DNA of 64,000 bases, taken from Izhakiella australiensis (GTDB lineage: Bacteria; Pseudomonadota; Gammaproteobacteria; Enterobacterales; Enterobacteriaceae). Position 1 is the stretch's first letter. Every line of letters begins with the position of its first letter. Shown one piece after another: positions 44,983 through 53,294 of the stretch. The notes under the pieces were generated by a model. The model was not told where the DNA came from. It worked only from the letters and a program-made list of their open reading frames with translations, and did not search any database. The position numbers and the translations under genes were made by a program. The DNA is taken from contig NZ_MRUL01000014.1 in assembly GCF_002006995.1 (NCBI RefSeq), positions 1-64,000 of the forward strand. The letters are read 5' to 3'.

Positions 44983-45888
44983 TCAGCCCGTCTGACGCCG
45001 GGCCAATAGCTTTGGGATCTCGCGCAGGCACCATGCCTTCGCCTCGCCCATGCTATCGCGCCGCCAGGCCATAATAATATCTACCTCACGGGTATATTCC
45101 GGGCTGACTACCCGCAGCCGCCCTTCGGCAATGTCCTGCTCTACCATTGGCCAGGGCATGGTTGCCACGCCCAGCCCCTGTAATAAAGCCCGCCGCTTAT
45201 CTTCCATGCTGCTGACGGTCAGGCGCTGCTGCTTATCCAGCAGCTGAACGGTAAGCACCGGGCGCTCACGCGCGGTGTCCGCCACCGCAATGCCGCGATA
45301 TTTAACCCGGGTAACCTCAGAAAGCGGCTCCGGCTCCTGATGGATCGGATGGTCGGCGCTGGCAACGTAGACGCTCATCATGCTAAACAGCTTGCGCGTG
45401 TTGATCTCCGACGAAGCGCGAAAATGCATATCCGGCGCGATCACAATATCCGCGCGCCCCTGCTCAAGGCGCTCCCAGGCGCCGGCTAACACCTCGGTCA
45501 TCAGTGAAATCTGCGTGCTGGATTTGGTCGCCAGCTTATCAACCAGCGGAAACAGCAGCTCGGTCGGCACCAGGGCTTCGACAACAATAGTCAGATGCGT
45601 TTCCCAGCCGCGCGCCAGCGCCTCGGCATCGGTGGTGAGCTTGTCCGCCGCTTCCAGCAGGACTCTGCCGCGCTCCAGCAGCATCCGGCCGACGTTAGTA
45701 AAGCGGGTGCGGTGCCCTGAACGATCGAACAGCACCACGTCCAGTTCTTCTTCCAGTTTTTGCATGGTGTAGCTTAGCGCCGAGGGTACCCGCCCCAGTT
45801 CATCGGCAGCCGCGGCAAAGCTGCCGCGCCGATCAATGGCATCCATTACGCGCAGCGCTTCGAGGGTCAGCGCCCGATCTTTTGCCAT
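44983..45888 (-). CDS. yhaJ: YhaJ, LysR-type transcriptional regulator
   Basis: 301 residues. The N-terminal LysR helix-turn-helix (LEALRVMDAIDRRGSFAAAADELGRVPSALSYTMQKLEEEL, about 8-48) is followed by the effector-binding domain. Position beside yqjG and yhaK and the sequence pattern match E. coli YhaJ, which controls yqjF in response to nitroaromatics and also affects virulence genes in pathogens. Divergent from yhaK with 127 bases between. Confidence 0.92.
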   Translation of the reverse strand: MAKDRALTLEALRVMDAIDRRGSFAAAADELGRVPSALSYTMQKLEEELDVVLFDRSGHRTRFTNVGRMLLERGRVLLEAADKLTTDAEALARGWETHLTIVVEALVPTELLFPLVDKLATKSSTQISLMTEVLAGAWERLEQGRADIVIAPDMHFRASSEINTRKLFSMMSVYVASADHPIHQEPEPLSEVTRVKYRGIAVADTARERPVLTVQLLDKQQRLTVSSMEDKRRALLQGLGVATMPWPMVEQDIAEGRLRVVSPEYTREVDIIMAWRRDSMGEAKAWCLREIPKLLARRQTG

Positions 45889-46015
45889 AACAGCTGTCTC
45901 TGTCAGGAAATTTGAATATAGCGAGCAGATTAACTGGCTAACATTCCAACGTCCAGAAACTTACCATGGAATTATTCATGGTCGTGCACAAGCATGCGAC
46001 CAGCAGGAGGATATT

Positions 46016-46717
46016 ATGATTACCAGTCGAGCAGCGAACGAATGCGGTAAGGCCGACTACGGCTGGTTGCAGGCCCGCTACAGCTTTTCCTTTGGACACT
46101 ACTTTGACCCAAAACTGCTGGGCTATGCATCGCTGCGCGTACTCAATCAGGAGGTGCTGGCTCCGGGGGCATCTTTCCAACCGCGCACCTATCCCAACGT
46201 TGACGTGCTCAATATTATTTTGCAGGGCGAAGCACAATACCGCGACAGCGAAGGCAATCACACGGTGGCCCAAACCGGCGAAGCGCTGCTGCTGGCAACG
46301 CAGCCGGGAGTGAGTTATAGCGAGCACAACCTGAGTAAAACCGCCTCGCTGACGCGTATGCAGCTATGGCTTGATGCCTGCCCGCAGCGCGAGAACCGCC
46401 TGGTGCAGCGCATCAGCACTCTTCCCGCCCCCTATTTGCTACTGGCTTCGCCGGAAGGGAGCAGCGCTAGCCTGCAATTACGTCAGCAGGTGTGGATCCA
46501 TCATTTAACGCTGGCGAAAGGCGAGCGCTATACCATCCAGTTGCATGGACCGCGCGCTTATCTGCAATCAATTCACGGTTCACTGCAGGTGCAAACACCG
46601 GCGTCAGCCGCTCAGCGGCTGGTCTGCGGCGATGGCGCATTTATTGGCGAAGAAAATCATCTCGAGCTGGTTGCCAGCACCCCGACGCGAGCGCTGGTAA
46701 TCGATCTGCCGGTTTAA
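46016..46717 (+). CDS. yhaK: YhaK, pirin-family bicupin protein
   Basis: 233 residues from ATG 46016, preceded by CAGGAGG; the longer frame overlaps yhaJ. Pirin pattern: ARYSFSFGHYFDPKLLGYASLRVLN, NVDVLNIILQGEAQYRDSEGN, then a second cupin half with YTIQLHGPRAYLQSIHGSLQV. YhaK of E. coli is a redox-sensitive cytosolic bicupin without strong metal binding. The pirin metal ligands near SFGHY are only partly conserved. Confidence 0.92.
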   Translation: MITSRAANECGKADYGWLQARYSFSFGHYFDPKLLGYASLRVLNQEVLAPGASFQPRTYPNVDVLNIILQGEAQYRDSEGNHTVAQTGEALLLATQPGVSYSEHNLSKTASLTRMQLWLDACPQRENRLVQRISTLPAPYLLLASPEGSSASLQLRQQVWIHHLTLAKGERYTIQLHGPRAYLQSIHGSLQVQTPASAAQRLVCGDGAFIGEENHLELVASTPTRALVIDLPV

Positions 46718-47434
46718 TGGTTTTAGCCCCCCTTCACTTCCCCACGGCGTATCAGGCAAAGGTCGCAGCGGCCAACCCGGCAAATGGGCATTTTAGCGTT
46801 CAGCAACCGGGTTGACTAAAATCAAACTATTTCAGGAAAAAAAGCTAAATATAAGGGATTCTTCTCTAAACAAATAATAAACTGTAGTCTGTCCCGGCTA
46901 AAAAGATTAACATGCCCACCTACAAATAATACGCCGCAGCAGCAAATGAAAATAAAAAGAATCATGCTAACGATGTTAATACTTACTATTAGCGCCTTAG
47001 TCATTATTACGTGTCAGGGTACGGTTAAAATCTGCCTGAAGGAAAGTAAACAAATTATTCTTCCCCTGTGCCAGGGATATTACGAAAACGTTACCCCAGC
47101 CTCCAACCTGCAACATAAGCCGGCTTTTATTTTATCGACATAAAAGGATACGCCCGTCTACAAAAGGATTTATCTGCGGATGATAAATCTCCTGCGCAGA
47201 ATAAGCGTTAAACAACCATCGGTGTCTGACAAGCGTGCAGAAAAAAATCCCTCATCGCTATCTGAAGCATACGTAAACATGCTAATCAGCTGTATTTCAA
47301 TGCCGCGCCCAGGCTTTTTCTAACCGATAAAAATCACCATAACTGCCAAAACATCTTTATCTTATCCTGACAAAAATAAATTTTTTGTCCGGTAGGTTAC
47401 TGGATACCGAAAGGTCATTGAGGAAAAAGTTAGT
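46718..47434. other. 717-bp AT-rich region with at most one doubtful small ORF
   Basis: Mostly non-coding and more AT-rich than the surroundings. The single candidate is 46946-47143, described separately. The 3' part should carry the promoter of the small exported protein at 47435. Confidence 0.5.
46946..47143 (+). CDS. Doubtful 65-residue membrane peptide
   Basis: A possible small membrane protein: basic start (MKIKR), one hydrophobic helix (IMLTMLILTISALVIIT) and a cysteine-containing tail (CQGTVKICLKESKQ, PLCQGYYEN). The layout is vaguely like Hok/Gef toxins, but the LCE..R and EV.A motifs are missing and no antisense RNA promoter is evident. No ribosome site is seen before the ATG. It may not be a gene. 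Confidence 0.25.
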   Translation: MKIKRIMLTMLILTISALVIITCQGTVKICLKESKQIILPLCQGYYENVTPASNLQHKPAFILST

Positions 47435-47659
47435 ATGAGAATTGCAGATGTATTAACAGGTGGAATCTTTCTTGGTATCTCTTTTTTTTCCGCCGCTCAG
47501 TCAGTTCCGCTCCAGCCACAACCCGTTCATATAAATGGAGACGCTCACACGCTGACATTAAACAGTGCCGACATTGCAGAAACGCCCGATGAGTTTGTTC
47601 CTGCCACGATCTCTCTTACCCAGGTGAGAGAGAAATCAAACATCGCTGCCAGCGGATGA
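47435..47659 (+). CDS. Small exported protein of unknown function
   Basis: 74 residues with a signal peptide (about 1-22, VLTGGIFLGISFFSAAQS) and a short polar mature part (PQPVHINGDAHTLTLNSADI...). GAGGAAAAAG precedes the ATG and a good terminator follows, so it has a complete gene context although no family is recognised. The mature chain has no cysteine; it may be a periplasmic peptide. Confidence 0.6.
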   Translation: MRIADVLTGGIFLGISFFSAAQSVPLQPQPVHINGDAHTLTLNSADIAETPDEFVPATISLTQVREKSNIAASG

Positions 47660-47667
47660 ACGCCAAA

Positions 47668-47687
47668 GCGGCCGTCCGGCCGCTTTT
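47668..47687 (+). terminator. Rho-independent terminator
   Basis: GCGGCC and GGCCGC (47668-47683, loop GTCC) followed by TTTT, just after the small exported protein gene. AAA before the stem makes partial bidirectional use possible for the convergent Slp-like gene. Confidence 0.75.
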
Positions 47688-47694
47688 ACGCATA

Positions 47695-48288
47695 TTATTT
47701 GACTATGCTTTTCTCGACCTGAAAAGACGTCCGCATCGGATACCAGCCCCAATCCATAGCATAAGGGTAAGGATACGCAGACCAGCCATAGTTCCAGTAA
47801 GGACCAAATCCATAATTCCAGCTATCGATTGGTATCAGGCTCTCTTTAATGTGCCAGACCTGATAGCCCAACATATCCAGCATGATAAACCTGTATTTTG
47901 CCTTACCCACCTCGCCTTGTTCGCTACCGGCTACCGTAGCCAGCACGGTCACCAGACGATTTTTAAGCGTCAGGGGATCGATAAATCCCGCCTTTTTGAC
48001 CATCACGCGCCCCTGATAAGGCTGGTCGACATCGGGCCTGGCCGCTTTATCTAAAGGCAGAACGGCAATTTCAAACAGCGTTTCGTTCTTGTGGTTAATA
48101 ACGTTTAATACTTTACCGCCAATTCGAACTTCCTGCCCTTTATACTGGGCTGGATTGCCATATATTTGACTATAATTAGCCGCAGAAACCAGCCCGCTGT
48201 TTCCGCCAATGTTTTTGGGTATTGTTGAACATCCGGTAACAATAAAACCTGACATCAGGACGGGCAATAATAACTTTTTCAATTCCAT
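47695..48288 (-). CDS. Slp/YeaY-family outer-membrane lipoprotein
   Basis: 197 residues. Lipobox VTGC with the lipidated cysteine at 20, followed by STIPKNIGGNSG. The Slp domain shows YKGQEVRIGGKVLNVINHKNETLFEIAVLPLDKAARP and GRVMVKKAGFIDPLTLKNRLVTVLATVAG. An unusual aromatic tail (YGFGPYWNYGWSAYPYPYAMDWGWYP) follows, rich in Tyr and Trp. Slp is a starvation- and acid-induced outer-membrane lipoprotein in E. coli. Confidence 0.88.
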   Translation of the reverse strand: MELKKLLLPVLMSGFIVTGCSTIPKNIGGNSGLVSAANYSQIYGNPAQYKGQEVRIGGKVLNVINHKNETLFEIAVLPLDKAARPDVDQPYQGRVMVKKAGFIDPLTLKNRLVTVLATVAGSEQGEVGKAKYRFIMLDMLGYQVWHIKESLIPIDSWNYGFGPYWNYGWSAYPYPYAMDWGWYPMRTSFQVEKSIVK

Positions 48289-48604
48289 TTACCTTAAATT
48301 AGTAGCCGTTAACGTTCCCCATTAACCGGGTCAACTTAGCCTGAGCCGCCATGCAGAGAATTATTATGCCGTTAGCGACTTTGACACCGTTGTTAAGCAA
48401 GAAAAACTTACGTCACTGTCAGCACGAAAACAGCGGTGCAGACAGGCTTTTTAATTAACATAAAGTTAAACGATATTATCTTTCTTTTTATGAATTTTAG
48501 TTTCAGCGTAATAAGGCAACGTCATCACCCTCGTTACCTGAATGGTTAACTAAAACACCGTCGTTATACTGAGCGTCACCGCTTTCAGGCGACAATATCA
48601 GCCA
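48289..48604. other. Intergenic region upstream of the Slp-like gene
   Basis: No gene seen in these 316 bases. It must hold the promoter of the Slp-like gene (minus); AT-rich blocks occur, but no clear -35/-10 pair or operator stood out. Confidence 0.5.
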
Positions 48605-48631
48605 TAAAAAAAGGCGCAATAATATTGCGCC
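48605..48631 (-). terminator. Rho-independent terminator of the RcnB-like gene
   Basis: On the minus strand GGCGCAAT and ATTGCGCC form a perfect 8-bp stem with a 3-base loop and are followed by seven T. It lies about 20 bases after the stop codon of the RcnB-like gene. Confidence 0.9.
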
Positions 48632-48652
48632 CCGGAAAGATGACGGGATGGA

Positions 48653-49171
48653 TCAGTGATAGAAAATATCGCCCGCTTTGGCCTGCAGGATTTTCCCCTC
48701 GGCATTACTGATCAGCACGTAGTTGCCGCCCATATAGGTCCAGTGGCTATCCGGCTGCGGCGCTGGCAAATGACGAACTTTGTAATCAGTAATGTAATAA
48801 GGTTTGGTGCGATAGAGCTGCGGAACGATATCGCCGATGGTGTATTTCTTGTAATCAGCGAAGAACGTTTTAACTTCGTAATCGTTTTGCGGGCCAGGCA
48901 CTTGTTCGTGGCTGTCTCCCGGCGTCGCGCCGTTTTGCTCCTGCACGCTGTGCGGCAAAGACTGCGGCTGTTCTGCCTGCTGCTGCTGAGTCGGCGCCTG
49001 CGCCGCATCGTTTTGCGCATTGTTCTGCTGACTGGCATCGCTCTGAGCCTGATCAACCGGTGCAGCCTGCTGTCCCTCAGCCTGTTCATTGCTGGCCTTG
49101 GCGCAGGACGTTAACGGTAATACCGCGGAAAAAATTAAGGCGGTAAACAGCGCCTTTTTAGTCTTATGCAT
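48653..49171 (-). CDS. RcnB-family envelope protein with Gln/Asn-rich linker, probable lipoprotein
   Basis: 172 residues from ATG 49171 (GAGAGG just upstream). The signal peptide ends in LTSC, a lipobox with cysteine 23. Residues about 28-90 are a low-complexity linker rich in Gln, Ala, Asn and Asp. The C-terminal part (YKKYTIGDIVPQLYRTKPYYITDY, LPAPQPDSHWTYMGGNYVLISNAEGKIL) is the RcnB domain, known from a periplasmic nickel/cobalt homeostasis protein in E. coli. Metal-binding histidines are few here, so a metal role is uncertain. Confidence 0.82.
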   Translation of the reverse strand: MHKTKKALFTALIFSAVLPLTSCAKASNEQAEGQQAAPVDQAQSDASQQNNAQNDAAQAPTQQQQAEQPQSLPHSVQEQNGATPGDSHEQVPGPQNDYEVKTFFADYKKYTIGDIVPQLYRTKPYYITDYKVRHLPAPQPDSHWTYMGGNYVLISNAEGKILQAKAGDIFYH

Positions 49172-49293
49172 AACCTCTCCCATCACTTACGGCCATCATG
49201 CCGCACAAACACCTCATTGTGACAGACAGTTATAGCCGCAACCAGCCCAGGATGACCAGACTTATTCAAGCTAAAAGTAAACAAGTGTGTTTA

Positions 49294-49315
49294 AGGCGGC
49301 CTTTTCAGGCCGCCT
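49294..49315 (-). terminator. Hairpin after the EamA transporter gene
   Basis: AGGCGGCC and GGCCGCCT form a perfect 8-bp stem with a 6-base loop just after the transporter stop codon on the minus strand. The following TTAAAC is only weakly T-rich, so a weak terminator. Confidence 0.55.
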
Positions 49316-49319
49316 GCCG

Positions 49320-50174
49320 CTATCTGAAGCGGAAAACCAGCGCCACGCCCCCCAGAATCGCCAGCATACCCAGCAGACTACTCCACGGCATAGCATTCCC
49401 TAACAGCAGATAATCCAACGCAGCCGTAACGGCGGGAACCAGATAGAACAAACTGGTCACGTTAACGATGTTGCCGCTGCGTAACATGCGATACAGCAGC
49501 AGCTGGGCCAGTACCGAAATGCCTAATCCCAGACAGATAACCGGAATAAAAAACCCCCAGCTGCCGTCGGTATGAAACGACTGAAACGGCAGAAGAACCA
49601 GACATGACAGCAGGCTAACCCCATATTGCAGCGGCAGCTGATTACCTGGCGGCTGTGAGTTACGCTTTTGCAGGATTGCGCCTACCGTCATACAAAACAG
49701 CGCCGCCAGCGCCAGAGCAACGCCCAATGCGCTGAAGTGTGAAACCAGCAGGCTTTGCAACACCACCAGCACCAGCCCTGCCAGCGCAATTAGCAGGCCA
49801 CACAGCCGCAGCGGATTAAAAATCCGCTCCACCAGGCAAAGGGTAAGCAGCGGTTGAATTCCCATAATGGTGGCTATCAGACCAGGCGTAATGCCGAAAG
49901 CCATCGCCTCAAAGTAGCACATGGCGTAGCAGCCAATTAGTAAAAAGCCGGTCACCGCCACCTGCAAGCGCGTCCCCGAATCGGGCAGCCAGCGGCGGCG
50001 ATAAAGCCCCATCAACAGCAGCGTAATCAGAGCCAGAGTGAAACGGCAAATCAGCAAGGCAAGCGCGGAGCCGTGATCCAGCCCCCATCGGGTAAAAATC
50101 GCCGCGCTGCCCCATAGCAAAACGAACAGCATTGCTGGCGCGAATGAGGCCAGCGGAAGAGTTAAAAAACGCAT
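49320..50174 (-). CDS. DMT-superfamily (EamA) transporter
   Basis: 284 residues with about ten hydrophobic helices in two EamA repeats: FVLLWGSAAIFTRWGLDHGSALALLICRF in the first and SLFYLVPAVTAALDYLLLGNAMPWSSLLGMLAILGGVAL in the second, the normal pattern for metabolite exporters of the RhaT/EamA type. The substrate is unknown; family members export amino acids and related metabolites. The gene stands alone between a hairpin and a long upstream region. Confidence 0.9.
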   Translation of the reverse strand: MRFLTLPLASFAPAMLFVLLWGSAAIFTRWGLDHGSALALLICRFTLALITLLLMGLYRRRWLPDSGTRLQVAVTGFLLIGCYAMCYFEAMAFGITPGLIATIMGIQPLLTLCLVERIFNPLRLCGLLIALAGLVLVVLQSLLVSHFSALGVALALAALFCMTVGAILQKRNSQPPGNQLPLQYGVSLLSCLVLLPFQSFHTDGSWGFFIPVICLGLGISVLAQLLLYRMLRSGNIVNVTSLFYLVPAVTAALDYLLLGNAMPWSSLLGMLAILGGVALVFRFR

Positions 50175-50687
50175 AGAATTTACATCCTGTTAAAACCTAA
50201 CCGTCACCGGCTGGCTGACAGCCAGCATCAGCAAGAACCAGTGCCTGTGAAAAGCGGGAAGTGGCTTTAAACCACTCGCGTAAGCATCAACGGCGGCGGC
50301 GGGCAGGCTGCAACAGGAAGCATCATCACCGGGCAGGCCACGTCCACCATAACGGATGACTTCACCACTTGGGTTGCATCTTTTAAGGTTGGGACAAGCT
50401 GGCGCATTAGTGGGCATACCCTGAATAAAATGAATGGATATCCAGGCTAACATCCGATTTACAATTGCGCAATAGAAATAGCCGGACAAACAAACCGCTG
50501 TAGAGCAAAGAAGGCACCGATTAACAGAGCACGGCATTTTTTAGCGGGCGTAGCCAGCGCAAGTTTTATCGATAAATAGTAAACTCGTTGAATCAACGGC
50601 GTGTTGGGTGCAGCTGGCCCTCTGATCGGCAATAAGCCCGGCGCCTGTCTGCCACGATTAGCACCCATGATGTCGGGAGGCGTCTGT
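50175..50687. other. 513-bp region between the EamA transporter and yecA
   Basis: No convincing gene on either strand. A 7-bp perfect hairpin GCTGGCT-GAC-AGCCAGC (50210-50226) lies in the transporter leader. The rest should contain divergent promoters; it may include decayed coding sequence, but no family could be recognised in six frames. Confidence 0.5.
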
Positions 50688-51350
50688 ATGAAAGAAGGTC
50701 CATTAACTGACAAAGAGCTGCAATGGCTCGAAGAATTGCTGGAAAAATACGGCAATGATGACTCAATTCTTGATGTCGCCGAGCTGGACGGCATGTTAAC
50801 CGCCATTTTGTCCGGCCCGACGGTAGTCCCTCCCAGCGAATGGCTGGTCGCCCTGTGGGGAGGAGAGAAAAAACTGCCGTCATGGAGCAACGAGCGGGAA
50901 ATGTCGCGCTTTCTCGATCTCAGTTTTCAGCATATGAACGATATCGCCGATCGCCTGAATCACTATTCCGACCAGTTTGATCCGCTGTTTGGCGTACGTG
51001 AAATGGACGGGCAGGAGTTTACCATCGCCGAGGAGTGGTGCTTCGGTTACATGCGCGGCGTCGCGCTGCGCGACTGGTCATCGCTGCCGCCGCAGCTGCA
51101 ACCGGCCTTAGAGACTATTGCCCTGCATGGCACAGAGGAAAACTTTGAGCGGCTTGATGATTTATCTCCTGAGGAGATGGCGCAGAGTATTGAAGCCATT
51201 CGCCCGGCCGCCATTGCGCTGCATAGCTACTGGGTATCACAACCAGAGCAGGCGCCGGAGCAACCCATAGTGCTGGGTAACCGCCCCGGCAGGAACGATC
51301 CCTGCCCGTGCGGTAGCGGCAAAAAATACAAGCAGTGCTGCCTGCACTAA
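50688..51350 (+). CDS. yecA: YecA, UPF0149-family protein with C-terminal SEC-C zinc motif
   Basis: 220 residues from ATG 50688 (GGGAGG seven bases upstream); the upstream extension is not homologous. Collinear with E. coli Yec[62 protein letters not shown], and the SEC-C motif [16 protein letters not shown] at the end, which binds a metal as in SecA. E. coli YecA (AscA) associates with ribosomes and SecA. Single-gene unit. Confidence 0.93.
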   Translation: MKEGPLTDKELQWLEELLEKYGNDDSILDVAELDGMLTAILSGPTVVPPSEWLVALWGGEKKLPSWSNEREMSRFLDLSFQHMNDIADRLNHYSDQFDPLFGVREMDGQEFTIAEEWCFGYMRGVALRDWSSLPPQLQPALETIALHGTEENFERLDDLSPEEMAQSIEAIRPAAIALHSYWVSQPEQAPEQPIVLGNRPGRNDPCPCGSGKKYKQCCLH

Positions 51351-51414
51351 TCGCGCCGGACAGAGCGCAAAAAGCTATCGCCGCGGCGCTCAGTGAGTAC
51401 CCGCGCCGCTGCGA

Positions 51415-52014
51415 TTAATCTACCAGTTCAATTCCCAGACTCTCCAGCAGCGCCAGAGCCTCATAGCGGGAGAACTTCGCCCCGCTCAGCGTATTATTCA
51501 TTACGTCAATAGTGAAATTCCACGAGTCGGTGAGATCCGCCGCGCGCAGAGTGGTTTTATTAAACAGGCTGCCGGTTAAGTCACAGCCGACCATTTCAGC
51601 GTTGCTAAGATCGCATTCGCGAAAATCAACGCCCTGCAGCAGGCATTGATCCATTTTGAGTCCCCGCAGCGCCAGACCAAAAAAAGAACCGCTGGTCAGA
51701 ATACTTTTGCTGAAGTGCAAATCGGCCTCAAGGTTGTATTCAGGCCAGCTTGCCCCCGTCCAGTCGATGCCACTCAGTTTGCATTCCTCAAAGCTGAGGG
51801 CATACAAACGCGCGGCTGACATTTCGACCAGGCTAAGATTACAGTGAGTAAAGCGGCAGTCGGTAAATTTACAGCGGGAAAAGCGCGTGGAGGTAAAGTC
51901 GCAGTGGCTGAATTCGCACTCCTCAAAGCGGGCGTTTTCAAGGTTACCCGACCTTAGATCCAGCCGTTGGAAGGATTCTCTGAAATAGTCTTCATTGCTG
52001 GCTAGTTTATTCAT
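51415..52014 (-). CDS. Qnr/McbG-like pentapeptide-repeat protein
   Basis: 199 residues from ATG 52014; the frame is open further upstream to 52104. Tandem A(D/N)LXX-like repeats fill most of the chain (ENARFEECEFSHCDFTSTRFSRC; VDFRECDLSNAEMVGCDL), giving a right-handed quadrilateral beta-helix. The end FSRYEALALLESLGIELVD resembles the C-terminal dimerisation tail of Qnr and McbG. Qnr-type proteins protect DNA gyrase; chromosomal relatives usually do not give strong resistance alone. Substrate and role here are not known. Confidence 0.85.
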   Translation of the reverse strand: MNKLASNEDYFRESFQRLDLRSGNLENARFEECEFSHCDFTSTRFSRCKFTDCRFTHCNLSLVEMSAARLYALSFEECKLSGIDWTGASWPEYNLEADLHFSKSILTSGSFFGLALRGLKMDQCLLQGVDFRECDLSNAEMVGCDLTGSLFNKTTLRAADLTDSWNFTIDVMNNTLSGAKFSRYEALALLESLGIELVD

Positions 52015-52143
52015 CGCGTTTGCCAAAATTTGTCCGGGAAAACGCGATGCAATATAACGCTCAGCGCACGAGAGCGCCAGACCAAACGTATGGCCATTTA
52101 TCATAACCCGCGCTGCGCCGGGCCGAATTAATAATTTCTGTAA

Positions 52144-52512
52144 TTATTCTGCAATGTTAGCGGTATTAACAACCTGATCCTTCCAGATTAATTTGCCTTT
52201 ATTGTCGAATAGAAAAATAACCGGGTCAGGATTAACTTTAGGGTTATAAATCACAAAAGAAATTAACAATGACTTGCTGCACTTGTTCCAGTCCAGAGAA
52301 GTATATGGCGTACCGTCATCAGTAATAGAATCATTTTGCTTATAGCCACGGCAAACAATCGTTCTTTCTTTATTATTTTCAATGGTACTAATCGAATCGC
52401 CGTGGACCACAAACTGGCTGTTCGAATGGACTGCTTTATAATACCCGGTACTATCAGCTAGCGCGAAAAACGGCAATACAGCCAGCATGAATAGAGCAAC
52501 TCGCCGAAACAT
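52144..52512 (-). CDS. Exported protein of unknown function
   Basis: 122 residues from ATG 52512 with signal peptide about 1-19 (RRVALFMLAVLPFFALA); ATG 52524 adds four residues. The mature part has two cysteines (TIVCRGYKQN, DWNKCSKSLL), probably one disulfide, and ends FLFDNKGKLIWKDQVVNTANIAE. I do not recognise the family. AT-rich compared with neighbours. Downstream of the divergent lipoprotein gene and upstream of the pentapeptide gene, spaced 129 bases from the latter. Confidence 0.65.
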   Translation of the reverse strand: MFRRVALFMLAVLPFFALADSTGYYKAVHSNSQFVVHGDSISTIENNKERTIVCRGYKQNDSITDDGTPYTSLDWNKCSKSLLISFVIYNPKVNPDPVIFLFDNKGKLIWKDQVVNTANIAE

Positions 52513-52845
52513 AGTAAAACCCATCAGGTTAAGAAAATTCTTAGACGGTAATATTACTACCAGCCCGGTCATTCTCATAAATATTTATTGCCGGGATCGG
52601 CGCGGCAGATACGCATAAGCCTGCCACAGGCGTCTGGATATCGCAGTGAGGACGCGGCCTTTCGCCTCAGAATCTGTGGTAGCCAGCAGAGGGTTAACCG
52701 ACTTTACGTTCTGTAACAGGTTGAAACTACAAGTTATTCAGAACAGCGATGAAAGCACGTTATGATAATATGATCCCCGCCGGCACACCATCGCCGGCGG
52801 CATAATGATCAATCCCATCGCCGCGACTTCATTAAGGGGTGCCTC
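52513..52845. other. Divergent intergenic region
   Basis: About 330 bases between two divergent exported-protein genes, with no gene seen. A TGAGG/CCTCA pair at about 52647-52669 could fold weakly. GGGGTGCC precedes the lipoprotein ATG. Confidence 0.5.
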
Positions 52846-53256
52846 GTGAAAAAAATCGTGTTTTTACTTCCCTGCATCCTGCTTGCAGCCTGCCAGAGCC
52901 AGCGTCCGGTATCGCCAGACCTTCAGGCTCAGGCTGCGGTTATCAATAACCAACTTTGCGTGAAGATAAACCCACAGGGCGACGAGAAGGTTCGCAGCAT
53001 ATTTATCTACGAAGGGAATAACACCGGCGGCGGCATGATGAAAGAATTTTACCCGCAGCCACAAGTCAGCAGCAATGACTGTCTGCCAGCGCCACCCTAT
53101 ACCTACCAGTCCGGTAAAACCTATACCTGGAAAATCGATCTGCAATCAGCGCAGCGGCTGGAGAAAGGTGACTATCCCAGCACTCGAATTTTTACCGCGC
53201 GTTTTACCTGGAAACAAGATGGTGTAACAACGTCGCTGGGACAGGACTCGCCCTGA
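52846..53256 (+). CDS. Putative periplasmic lipoprotein
   Basis: 136 residues. Lipobox LAAC with lipidated cysteine 16 (KKIVFLLPCILLAACQSQRP). The mature domain has a likely disulfide pair (QLCVKINPQG, NDCLPAPPY) and a YQSGKTYTWKIDLQSA strand. Similar small enteric lipoproteins are annotated as putative T6SS immunity periplasmic lipoproteins (DUF7480); no T6SS effector gene is next to it, so I keep the name general. Convergent with the YhfZ-like regulator. Confidence 0.7.
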   Translation: MKKIVFLLPCILLAACQSQRPVSPDLQAQAAVINNQLCVKINPQGDEKVRSIFIYEGNNTGGGMMKEFYPQPQVSSNDCLPAPPYTYQSGKTYTWKIDLQSAQRLEKGDYPSTRIFTARFTWKQDGVTTSLGQDSP

Positions 53257-53294
53257 GCAGCCCCCCGGCCAGTAAAGATAAGAATTCGGCTTTA

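Noticed and set aside
50190-50537. 115-residue minus-strand ORF upstream of the EamA gene
   Set aside because: Cysteine/arginine-rich composition, no ribosome site and no family features; probably non-coding.
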